This document shows, piece by piece, positions 36,280 through 47,100 of a stretch of 64,000 nucleotides of DNA. This stretch comes from Onchidella celtica (Eukaryota > Mollusca > Gastropoda > Systellommatophora > Onchidiidae): positions 23,781,340 through 23,845,339 of the forward strand of contig OZ007570.1 of NCBI GenBank assembly GCA_963931925.1, given 5' to 3'. Every line of letters starts with the position of its first letter. Position 1 is the stretch's first letter. The position numbers and the translations under genes were made by a program. The notes below the pieces were generated by a model. The model had not been told where the DNA came from. It saw only the letters and a program-made list of their open reading frames with translations, and ran no database searches.

Positions 36280-39200
36280 CGCCCGTGCAGACGCGGGGCC
36301 CTCTTGCAGAAGAGGGACAGCAAAGAATACATCTGACGTGATACTGCGTGTCGTAAGAGGCGACTAAAGGTGCAAAGGTCCTGGTCTCCCGAGAAGAGCC
36401 AGTTGGCGGTGGGCCAACTACCCACCCTGTAAAAATAAACCAGTTACAGAAACACAAGCAAATACTTTAAATCAGTCTTTTATCTTGGGAGAAGGGGGAG
36501 CATCTGCACCTGTAGATTCAATGAAGGACAATGGACAAAGCCGAAAGGACTCCACTGGCCCGACTGCTCCTTCATCAAACAAGTCACTCCGGATTGCGTC
36601 GTGGAATGTCCGCTCCATGTATGAAGCAGGAAAGAGTGCCCAGGTTACAATGGAGATGAGGCGATACAGACTGCACATACTTGGAGTTAGCGAGACCCGC
36701 TGGATACAGTCCGGACTGAAACAACTTAATTCTGGGGAAAAGATTTTGTATTCTGGAAGGGAGGACAAAAAGCATACAGAAGGGGTAGCGATCATCTTGA
36801 GCAAGCACGCCCAGAGGTCACTGAGGGGATGGGAACCCTACGGAAGGAGAATTATATTGGCATCATTTACTACAAAGAACAAGAACATCAACATGAACAT
36901 TGTGCAGATATACGCCCCAACAAATGAAGCAACCGATGAGGACAAGGACGATTTCTACAACCAGCTTCAGGAAATAGTTGACACATTGCCAAGAAAAGAT
37001 GTGAACATTATAATGGGAGACGCCAATGCCAAGATAGGACAGGACAATACAGGGTATGAGGACATTATGGGGTGCAATGGTTTGGGACAAATGAATGAGA
37101 ATGGAGAGCGGTTTGCAAGTTTCTGCGCATTTAACAGCTATGTGATTGGAGGTTCAGTATTCCCACACAAGAGGATCCATAAGGCCACTTGGATTTCACC
37201 GGATGGAGTAACTGAAAACCAGATTGACCACTTTTGCATCACCCGACGATTCAGACGCTCACTGGAGGATGTCATAGTACAGAGAGGAGCTGATGTTGGA
37301 TCTGACCATCACATGCTGCTGGCAAGACTCAAACTCCGCCTCAAGAAACAAGGTACCAGAGCAGGAACAAAGAGGAGAAAGTTTCAAGTGAGCCTTCTGG
37401 ATGGAGACAAGAAGGAAGAGTTCCAGCTGACACTGAGGAATAGATTCAAACCCCTTGTTGACCTCGAAGAGCCAGTAGATTTGGAGACTCACTGGGCTAA
37501 GGTAAAAGGAGTATTTACATCGACATGTCAGGATGTTCTTGGGGAAAAGAAAGTGGAACACAAGGAATGGATCAGTCAAAAATCACTGGACTTGATAAGG
37601 ATAAGAAGAGACCTAAAAGAACAGGTAAATGCAAGTCGTACAAGAAGCTCAAGAGTTGGTAACCAGGAAGAGTACCGAGCATCAGCTAAAGAGGTCAAAA
37701 AATCAATTAAAAAAGACAAAGAGGAGTTCATAGGAATGTTAGCAGAGAAAGCAGAGAAGGCAGCAACAGGAGGACACATGAGGATCCTCTACCAGACTAC
37801 AAAGACTCTTGCTGGAAAATATGGAAAACCGGAAGTTCCTGTCAAGGATTACAACAGGAAGGCTATTTTTGGAAAGGAAGCTCAGGCAAAAAGATGGATA
37901 GAACATTTTAGTAGCCTCTTGAACAGACCTCCACCAAGCAACCCACCCGACATTCTACCCGCAAGAAATGATTTACCGATCAGTTGCGACCCTCCGACTA
38001 AAGCAGAGATTAATGATGCCATAAAGCAGTTAAATCGAGGCAAGGCAGCTGGACCAGACCAGATCCCACCAGAGGCGCTGAAGGCAGATGCTGCTGGGGC
38101 TGCAGAGGGTCTGCACTCACTATTCTCGAGGATTTGGATCGGAGGCAAGTTTCCAAAGGACTGGAAGGAAGGACACCTCGTGAAGCTTCCAAAAAAAGGG
38201 GACCTCAGCAATTGTAGTAACTACAGAGGAATCACACTTCTCTCCATCCCAGGAAAGGTTTTCAATCGGATTATTCTCAAGCGAATACAGAATGCAACAG
38301 ACCAAAAACTTCGTGAGGAGCAAGCTGGTTTCAGGAGTAATCGATCAACCACCGACCAGATCGCCACGCTGAGAATTATAGTAGAGCAGTCGCTAGAGTG
38401 GAACTCCCAACTGATAGTGAACTTCCTTGACTACGAGAAGGCCTTTGATAGCATCGATAGAGAAACGCTGTGGAGAATATTGAGACATTATGGAATCCCA
38501 GAGAAGATGGTGAATCTTATCAAGAGCATGTACGAGGGGACAAGTTGCAGAGTTGTACACGATGGTGAGCTTACTGACAGCTTTGATATCAAGACTGGTG
38601 TTAGGCAGGGTTGTTTGCTGTCCCCATTTCTGTTTATTCTGGTGATTGATTGGCTTATGAAAGAAACCACCAATGGAGGAAGAAATGGCATACAATGGAC
38701 CCCATGGACACAGCTGGACGATCTAGATTTTGCAGATGACTTGGCACTATTGTCGCACACACACGACCAGATGCAAGCAAAGACTACAGCTCTAAACAAA
38801 ATTTCAGAATCTATCGGATTGAGGATACATCCTGCGAAGTCGAAGGTCCTAAAAATTGTTGCACCCCCAAGCGAACAAGTCAAAGTAGGAGATCAACCAC
38901 TGGAAGATGTAGAGTCCTTCTGCTATCTTGGTAGTATCATTGACAATAAGGGAGGAACAGAGGCAGAAGTCAAAGCACGAATTGGAAAGGCACAGGCAGC
39001 TTTCACGTCCTTAAGCAAGATTTGGAGAACCAAGGATATATCTCTAAAAACAAAGCTGAGGATATTCAACTCGAACGTGAAGTCAGTCCTGTTGTATGGA
39101 TGTGAGACTTGGAATGCGTCCCAGGCCTGCATAAAGAGAATCCAAGTTTTCATCAACAGATGTTTGAGGAAGCTACTTAAGATCAGATGGACAGACAAGG

Positions 39201-39526
39201 TCAGCAATGAAATTGTTTGGAAAAGAACAAGACAGAGCCCAGTCAGAGAGGAAATTGGTAGGAGGCGATGGAGATGGATCGGCCACACTCTCAGGAGGCC
39301 AGGAAACAGCATCGCGAAGAAGGTATTGGATTGGAATCCCCAGGGCAAGAGATCAAGAGGAAGGCCGCGCGGAACGTGGAGAAGAGCCAGAGAAAATGAT
39401 GTGCAACGAAGCGGAAAGACTTGGAATAATGTAAAGAGGCTGGCCCATGATAGAGAGGGATGGAAAGTGTTTGTTAATGGCCTATACCCTGATCCAGGGT
39501 GAGAAAGGCAATGATGATGATGATGA
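36280..39526 (+). mobile_element. Full-length RTE-like non-LTR retrotransposon
   Basis: A 3.25-kb element flanked by a 12-bp target-site duplication. It has a ~205-bp 5' UTR, one uninterrupted ORF (36485-39502), almost no 3' UTR and a short (GAT)n tail. This layout (single AP-endonuclease/RT ORF, tiny 3' UTR, trinucleotide tail) is typical of the RTE clade. The 5' end has two adjacent GC-rich stem-loops: CCCGTG/CGCGGG at 36282-36297 and CCCTCTT/AAGAGGG at 36299-36316. It lies opposite to the ARFGAP gene, downstream of its stop. The intact ORF and perfect duplication mark a young, possibly mobile copy. Confidence 0.93.
36485..39502 (+). CDS. RTE-like ORF: AP endonuclease and reverse transcriptase
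   Basis: A 1005-residue protein. The N-terminal ~270 residues form an exonuclease-endonuclease-phosphatase (AP-type) endonuclease: RIASWNVRSMYEAG, SETRW, GDANAKIG and SDHHMLL carry the expected catalytic Asn, Glu, Asp and His residues. The reverse transcriptase occupies roughly 480-780 with AFDSIDRETLW (motif A), GVRQGCLLSPFLF (motif B) and FADDLALL (the FADD catalytic motif C). The C-terminal tail has an RRRWRWIGHTLRRP segment and a basic SRGRPRGTW stretch. The first ATG gives a full endonuclease; a few upstream in-frame codons add nothing recognisable. Such proteins are often annotated as 'craniofacial development protein 2-like'. No stop or frameshift is seen. Confidence 0.95.
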   Translation: MGEGGASAPVDSMKDNGQSRKDSTGPTAPSSNKSLRIASWNVRSMYEAGKSAQVTMEMRRYRLHILGVSETRWIQSGLKQLNSGEKILYSGREDKKHTEGVAIILSKHAQRSLRGWEPYGRRIILASFTTKNKNINMNIVQIYAPTNEATDEDKDDFYNQLQEIVDTLPRKDVNIIMGDANAKIGQDNTGYEDIMGCNGLGQMNENGERFASFCAFNSYVIGGSVFPHKRIHKATWISPDGVTENQIDHFCITRRFRRSLEDVIVQRGADVGSDHHMLLARLKLRLKKQGTRAGTKRRKFQVSLLDGDKKEEFQLTLRNRFKPLVDLEEPVDLETHWAKVKGVFTSTCQDVLGEKKVEHKEWISQKSLDLIRIRRDLKEQVNASRTRSSRVGNQEEYRASAKEVKKSIKKDKEEFIGMLAEKAEKAATGGHMRILYQTTKTLAGKYGKPEVPVKDYNRKAIFGKEAQAKRWIEHFSSLLNRPPPSNPPDILPARNDLPISCDPPTKAEINDAIKQLNRGKAAGPDQIPPEALKADAAGAAEGLHSLFSRIWIGGKFPKDWKEGHLVKLPKKGDLSNCSNYRGITLLSIPGKVFNRIILKRIQNATDQKLREEQAGFRSNRSTTDQIATLRIIVEQSLEWNSQLIVNFLDYEKAFDSIDRETLWRILRHYGIPEKMVNLIKSMYEGTSCRVVHDGELTDSFDIKTGVRQGCLLSPFLFILVIDWLMKETTNGGRNGIQWTPWTQLDDLDFADDLALLSHTHDQMQAKTTALNKISESIGLRIHPAKSKVLKIVAPPSEQVKVGDQPLEDVESFCYLGSIIDNKGGTEAEVKARIGKAQAAFTSLSKIWRTKDISLKTKLRIFNSNVKSVLLYGCETWNASQACIKRIQVFINRCLRKLLKIRWTDKVSNEIVWKRTRQSPVREEIGRRRWRWIGHTLRRPGNSIAKKVLDWNPQGKRSRGRPRGTWRRARENDVQRSGKTWNNVKRLAHDREGWKVFVNGLYPDPG

Positions 39527-39538
39527 TGATGCCGATAG
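39527..39538 (+). repeat. Target-site duplication of the LINE, right copy
   Basis: Exact repeat of 36268-36279, following the (GAT)n tail. Confidence 0.85.
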
Positions 39539-42500
39539 AAGGTAGGAAATGAAATTTCAAGACATTTTACTGCATTTAACATAACACTGACAGAAGTTCA
39601 ATGTTATTTACACACTGACTAAATTGTCATGTGGTTCAAACCCACATTATCTGACTATTTATGGAATGCCTTTACACAGCAGTCTGGCGCAAGTGACTTC
39701 TATCACTAGTTCAGCATTCATGTATAGATTTTGATCAATGACAATTTACTCAAGGGAAAGACAGACAATGACAATATTAAATGCCCACCTTCCTAAATTT
39801 TCCCTGTTTGTGCAGAATCAAAGTAAGAAATGATGTGCACAAAACAAAAACTGTAATACAGTATTTATGTTACAGGTAATTTTATGAATTCAAATAAACC
39901 AGAGACAGGGCAAAACAATGTTACTTGCAAGTTTCTCACAACAAACAGATGTCTTTCAAACCTCGAAATTTGTAATACTAAATCAGTTTTCAACTTCCAT
40001 TCTGCCATTTTGTAGTTTTGACACATCGACTCCAACCTGCAACTTAGTTTGGGAGCTGTGGGCGCGCCCAAGCCTATCGGGTTTCGGTTGACGGTTAGGC
40101 TCCATCCGTTCCACCTGAGCGCACTTGGGACCAGTAAGAAGTCAAAACTGGCCTGATTTCATCATTTTTACCAAACTTTGAAATTTAATATCTTGATAAC
40201 CAATGTGACATGTGCAATCAAAGTTTAACATGCGCTCTATAACATAAGACACTGAAAAAGTGAAAAAAATGGTGACATGCCACGTTCACCCTGCCTCCAA
40301 GAAAGGCATGCAAATTATTTAAAAAAACATACAATTTCATATCAAATTAATTATTATTACAAAACGCGAGATATCCCAAACAAACTGTGTTGACTATAAA
40401 TACAGGCAACCATAGCACTTTACACTGTCAAGTTTCCATTTGCATCTACTTCTTCAGAAGTGAGATATTAAGTCTTTTGTAGTGGCTCCATTTAAAAATG
40501 CATGATAAAGTCGCTCCTTTCGTCTCTCTGTCTCTCTCTCTCCCTCCCTCCCTCCTTCTCTCTCTCCTCTCTCTCTCTCTCAATCAATCAAAGATTCTCA
40601 GTCACAATTCCTTTTTGTTTATGAATATAACAAAGTGGAATTATTCACAAATATAATTTAAAAAAGATTAGATTAAGCTATTAAAGCATTTGAAACATAT
40701 GACATCTAGTCAGCCGTCTATGTAACTAGTTCGTGTCAATGATACAGTTGTACTTAATATTACCAAAATAAATAAATATGCACACCAGACATCCTGGACC
40801 GTTTTCTTGGCTAATTCAAGTTGTGTGGCAGTAATGGGCTTTAGCTCATGCGGACTATGCATTTTTGGCATATTTTTGCAGAATGCCTGCTGTCATCCGA
40901 AGTGATATCTATTGCAAAGTAGATAAGTAATTCTGAACGAAATGTGCAGTCTCTTGGTCTTATTTGCCTTAACATCAGCAGAGCTCTGCACACGAAGGCT
41001 ACAAACATGACAGAATTTATTGATCAGATCAGTGTGACTGAACAGTGTAGGTTCCATTATAGCCGATTTTTCTGAAAATCAATCATTGAACTATCCCTTA
41101 CTTAAGGCTATTATAAATATGATGTCATTAATAGATATATCAAAAACTAGAAGATTCAGGAAGAGACAGGTGAGGAAAGCCAAAGAGAGACGAAGTAGGA
41201 AAGAGAGAGCAGTTATTAATATGATATAAATTTCCTTAAAAGGAGTAACATAGAAGTGTTCAATTGTATCTTCCCCAGCTCCCCCTTCTCTTTCTCTCTC
41301 TCACATACACAAACAAACACACACTCTCTCTCTCTCTCTCACACATCCACAAACACTTTCTCTCCTCACGTAGAACTAACAACTAACCCCTAGGAGGGAA
41401 AAACAGTTCCTGTAGGCAGCAAAAGAAGTAGATGCATTTAATTTTTGCAGGTCTGCATTAGGCATAGGTTCCTCTATCCCTGGATGGTTAACTAAATACT
41501 GTAATATCTCGCAATTTTTAGATAATTAAGTTTAAACGGGACCATGCCTAAATTTTCAAGCACTTTTAATCGCGATCCATAAAGAAAAAGGGTCTATTAA
41601 AAGACTTATTAAAATGTTCTCCTTATAAAACTTATATCACTGTAAAGAGGAATTGTTTATCTGTTTCTTTATCAATTTATCTCATCGATATACTTTCACA
41701 ATACACACAAGGCGATCGCAAAAACTTGAAAAAGAAACAAGAGAGTGAGATTAAATTTTAATCCTCAAGTGAGGATCAAGCAAGCCCCGCACAGGTAAAA
41801 ACGGATCGGATTACGGGTAGCCCTGGTACAGGCCGTGGTTACTGGGCAATAAATCTGTCAACCTGCACCGCCCACTAGACCAAACTAAGTTGCTGAATCG
41901 GTAGAGGAATGGAGCCCATGTGTTGAGTGAACACTGCACTCCTTGAAAAGTTGTATAATGGTGTCATTCTTTGCGAAATAAAACAACCTAAAAAACCCCA
42001 CATACTTTAATGTGGTAAATATAAACTTCGGTGTGATGACATGATGCTGATAAATCTCCGTAAACTGATGTTAAAACATAATGAAAATGCATCAAAACAC
42101 ATCTTAGCAGTATCTTATGAATTTTTATAAATCTTTACCATTCCCTCAGACTGTAGTAACTCAAAAATTCCATAAATTGATTATTACATACATTCAACTA
42201 TATTCAAAGCCGCGTCAAATGCTCTTGGTTATAGACTTCTAGGCTGAAAACTAATCAAATCGCAAACGTTCAAAATTCATCGTCACTAAACCAGTCAGGC
42301 TAAAATAAAGTCTTTTTTGCTTCTCCTGAAAAGTAGCCAAACCGATCGTTAGCGTTTAAGGGAATGGTGACAAAATAACTTTTGCGAATGAGTAATGCCC
42401 GGCCCCAGCAAAACATGGCAGTCTTGTTGTCAACCCATATGATGAAAGTTATATCAATATTAGCTCCCAAACACACATTCTTTCAAACACCCCAAACCCA

Positions 42501-44161
42501 ACCAATCTATATACACAGAATTATTCAAGAAATTTATACTGACAAGCAAACAGGAAGTCTCTGACACTAATGGCAAACCCTATATATATAAATAATCATG
42601 TGAAACTGACCCAGATTAATTTACTTAAAATAATGACATGAACAGAAATTTCAAATTTTTTTAACACTTATGCATTATCACAAATAACAAAATTAAATTC
42701 CATCTGAGAAATACTGAGACCAACAACATGACCGCAAAACCTTCAACACTTTAGAAATACAAATAGGTTAGCCTTTTGTATCTTTCCTCCATGTTTGTCA
42801 TACTTTTAACACAGAAGCTGGCAAACTTTATACAGATCATTGACCCCTTCATGGAATCTTTGATCCTCACCATGTAAAACAGATGTATAAATGTTATCAA
42901 TAACAAATTTTTCAATTTAAAGATAATAATTCCTTGCCCCTTTACTTCTTTACTACCTCTTGATTTAAGAAATAATTAAGGAAATTTAAAGAAACTACTT
43001 AGAGAAATTGAAAAAGAACATTAGAAATTTACTTACATTTTACGGACTCCCCTTTTCAACCCCTAAACATATACTGACCCCTTGGATAGCCACATCGACC
43101 CTCAAGGGGCAAAGGTCAATGTCAACCACTTTAGCGACCCTTGTTTTAACATGTAATTGGACTTGAGTAAAGGATGGATCCCTGACCCGAAATATAACAG
43201 TGCCATGGAGCATAAAGATATAAAACTGACAACAGTGTATCAGTCAAAGTCATGGGCTCAAAGCGTTACGATTTCCTTCTCTCAATCACACCATCTTTTC
43301 AGCTTTAAAGACTGTTTGGCTTGGTGGAATCTCTTGATGTCAGTCCCTGAAAACTGAGAGTAATTCAAACACAATATTTGATAACAAAAAAAATCAAACA
43401 ACCAAGATGAAGATATTTTTAGCAAGGAAGAAAATTGTTCACGCAACAGCTATTACTCATGCTGAGATTATAAGCACCATAAAGCTTCATCTGTTATTTC
43501 TTGAAAGTAAGAAACACAAAGAAATAGTTTAATCCCATTCCTGATGCTGCAAACATTTGAGATTATTCACAATCCTCTGGTTAAAAAAACATTAAAATTT
43601 GCCAAAAATGTAAATTCTTTTACATTCCAACATTTCTAGGTCATGCTTCCAAACCAGATCAAGACAAAAGCTTTTTTTTTCACTTCAGCTATGGTGATTT
43701 TTACAACACTACTGTAATGAGTTTCAGAAATCTCATTGTCCTCCTATTCTCAATGATTGGTCTTTGAGCCCGTCTGGGATGTTACATTCATGTTTTGCAC
43801 CTGAAGCAAATCAACACCTGATCACAAATAAATACAATCATGGTTTGAATGGGGCTGAGGAAAGAACTCTAGTTTCTGATTTCAACAACACAACAGCACA
43901 CGGAAACTTGAGAAGACTGATCCAGCTGTAGTCCAAACTCTACTGCATGACTGATAGGGCCTATTTACAAGTCCCACGTAATAACAGCATTGCCATGCAT
44001 CTTCAGAGCTCAAAATATCCACATTAGGTCTGCTGTTTAAATACAAAATGTTAAGGCTGGTTCATGATGTGACTTAGTATTTCTTGTGCTGAAACTACGA
44101 TGACTGGTGATGATAATGGTCTTCACAAGTCAGATCAACTCAACATTCACACACACAGGGA
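39539..44161 (-). other. 3' UTR / downstream region of the ARFGAP gene; no other gene seen
   Basis: From the ARFGAP stop codon at 44162 leftwards, no coding exon was recognised. It holds CT/CA-rich tracts (40523-40583 and 41286-41345), a short GC-rich island at 40058-40135 and another at 41775-41880, both of unknown nature and possibly remnants of interspersed repeats. Several TTTATT motifs (AATAAA on the minus strand) could end the transcript. I could not choose one. Confidence 0.55.
40523..40583. repeat. (CT)n microsatellite
   Basis: Imperfect CTCTCT/CTCCCT tract. A similar tract lies at 41286-41345. Confidence 0.9.
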
Positions 44162-44176
44162 TCATCCATACCGGTC
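44162..44176 (-). CDS. ARFGAP2: ARFGAP2/3, terminal coding micro-segment Asp-Arg-Tyr-Gly-stop
   Basis: On the minus strand a strong acceptor (CTGTATCTATTTCTTCCAG) is followed by GAC CGG TAT GGA TGA. Spliced in phase 0 to the exon ending ANGVMSSLQ, it gives SSLQDRYG-stop. Vertebrate ARFGAP2 and ARFGAP3 end in LQDRYGS(Y), so this is the expected C-terminus. Five codons including the stop would be missed by any ORF scan. The intron between is 5.4 kb. The remainder of the exon, to lower coordinates, is 3' UTR. Confidence 0.85.
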   Translation of the reverse strand, partial: DRYG

Positions 44177-47100
44177 CTGGAAGAAATAGATACAGAAAAC
44201 ATTCAATAATTATGACTGAGCTCCAATTATGTTCAGATCATACACATTTATTCCCAACTATTTCTCGAAATGACTGTACTGATTCTCCATATATGCACTG
44301 ACCATTACACCTTATATGGCCAGGATAGTTTAAAAGTAAATAAGATATGTAGCAAATCCTTTATAGGTATGTCACAGAGTGTATCCACCACTGGTCAGCA
44401 TCTGCTCAAAAAGATACTTAGAAGGCAAGACATTAATACGTTATTTTAACTGACAGGAACTTTGATACATCCATGCCATTAGCACATAACGTTCATAATG
44501 CACAACTGCAATCCAAATCAGTGTCCAAATGAAGTGCTAACAAAATTCTATTTTCTTCACTATAACGCCCTTTTTCTTCTGTTCTTTGCACATATCCAGA
44601 AGGATCTTATCTTGCTTTAAGAAAAAAAAAAAAAAAGTCCTAAACAGTAACAGGGTTCATAGCCAATTTTCATGAGTAAATTCAGTTTTTTTCAAGGTTT
44701 TTCAAGGTTCAATTTTTAATTTTCAAGGTTACAAAATGCCACCACGTCAAAATAAAACAAGTAAATTATTATGATATGGAAAATTGGTCATGTGCTTTGG
44801 ACTCTTTTTTCCCCATTGCATCTTCATAGATTTTTCCACACGGACATTCGACGGCATTCCTTTAAAATTTGTTTTTTGGTTGTTTTTTATTTTAAATTTT
44901 CTGTTCTTGTTCTTCTTCTCAAGGTTTTTCAATGATGCAAGACCGTTTTCAAGGTTTTCCTACATTTTCAAAGTCTGAACACAAAATTTTTAAATAAACT
45001 ATACAACATGCGCATGGTTGGATACAACTACAAATGGCATGCCAGAAACACAAGGTACAAAGACAAGCTAAAGTATAACTGAAGAATGAATGTCCCTTGT
45101 AACGGAGTGTTTGAAAGGCAAAGAAAAATGTGGTACAAATAAACTGAAGCACAGTTAATACATCAAGTAAATATATAGTTATCCTTGGGTATAGCATAAA
45201 GTGTTACTACAAAGTGAAAATCATAAGTGGAAATAGTTCACAAAAATCTCATTCTATGAAAGATACAGGTGATATCTTTCCTAACATAAGCGTTAAAAAA
45301 AAGTGAAATGCTTATTTCAAGTTTCAAGATACTTCCAGAATCTTTCAAAGCTATACCTGAAGTACACTGATTTATGTTCATTATATAACATGTTTCATTG
45401 GACAATATTTGAGCGAAGTCTACAAATTCTTTTCGACGTCAAAACTGATTGATTTCTGAACAACTTCTAATCAACGATGCTTTCGCTGTAGACCATGTAA
45501 GTAAGTTAGAAGAAATAGTGTGATGATAACATGATTTGACAACTAGAAACGTTAAATTCAAAACACTATGCTGAGATCTAAGAGAAATAAATGATGTCAA
45601 ACAAAATGAACAGTACTACAAGTTATTCATTAACATGTTCCCTAAGTAAGACTTCACAGCATAACAAACAAACCAGATTGTCATATAGTGCAAACCACTG
45701 TGTTATCTACTTCCAGAAATGGCCACTCCACAAACATTTGAGACTTACGTTGTTTAGTAAGAAATCTTCAGCATACTTATTAAGAATGGAAACAAATCCT
45801 TCATATAATTGCATTTGTTTCAACAATGACCGACCCTTTTATTCTTTCTAAAAATGCCTGATCCATTCCTAGAGGTAACTTCCATAAATTGCAGAACATT
45901 TCGGGTGAAAAAAAAACAAAAAAACAATAATACATTTGCAGAATATTATTTGGATAAAAATAACAGTACAACTGTGGAGGATAAAATCTGAATTTTTCAA
46001 AGCTTCACTTTCACCTACATGATTTTACAAAAAGCATCTGATGTCAAACAGGTGTTAGAAAGGGTGGCACATAATAAATACACTGAAATAATTACTAGGA
46101 ACAAGAAGAGAGAGGCAAAGTAAATATGATGCACGTAACAGCTAGCGGTCAGTGACAGACACCTTTTTTTGATCTTATTGTTAGTAACCTGCAGGGCATT
46201 CAAAAAGTTCCTGCCATACTCTGTGCAAACTGATAGTTTAAAGGGGCATGGGAGTGGTGTCAATTGTTGGACCAAAACAGAAACCAAATTTAAAACACAC
46301 ATACACCACCTGACATCTAAAACTCAAAATAATTGTGCGCACAATGTAAGGACTAAAGTCTTCAAGCCATTTAAAGTGCATGGAAAACAGCAAATAAAAA
46401 ATGTCAAATTAAACTCTTATTTCAGAAAAATTTTGCCAAAAATTAGGCATTCTTTTAAGATCAAAGGAAGTTCATTGTTGGGTTTCTATGATTGTGTCTT
46501 CTTTTCCTTTTAATATTCATTTTTATTTTTATCACTTTTATCAGGCAGGATGCAGTTTTCATCATGAAATCTAGCACTGAAATTCTTCCACATAAACAAA
46601 ACACTGCATGCAGTAGGTTAGCTGTGAACGTTAAACTCACGATGACTATAATACAACTCAAGAAGGCTAGAACACACATACACACAGCAAAATGTATGAC
46701 CTGCACACACACACATCACAGCCCTACCATCATATGCATGCTTGGGGTAGATCTTGGGTCAGCTTTTCTACCACTGACAAGCAGGGTAGTGGGGAAAAAA
46801 AAGCTGACCCATTTAAACTTAGGTCAGAAGTCATCGCCCCATTCCTGAAACACGTACACAAGCATGCTGTCATGAGAACACAGTTAGGGATATGGCATAC
46901 TGACACAATAAAGAATGGTTAAGACGGAAATATGTAAAACTGGGCCAACACTGTAACAGAGAATCCTTCAAACACATACTGAATGCCTTTAGTTAGCTCA
47001 GTGTCGACGCTAAAAAAAAAAAGTGATGCTTCATCATTATTTGTGTTCTTCAGTGAAAATGCTTGACAGCCCATCTTTTCTATTATCAATCAGTGAAGAC

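Noticed and set aside
38923-39582. 219-codon minus-strand frame
   Set aside because: Shadow of the LINE reverse-transcriptase ORF on the other strand.
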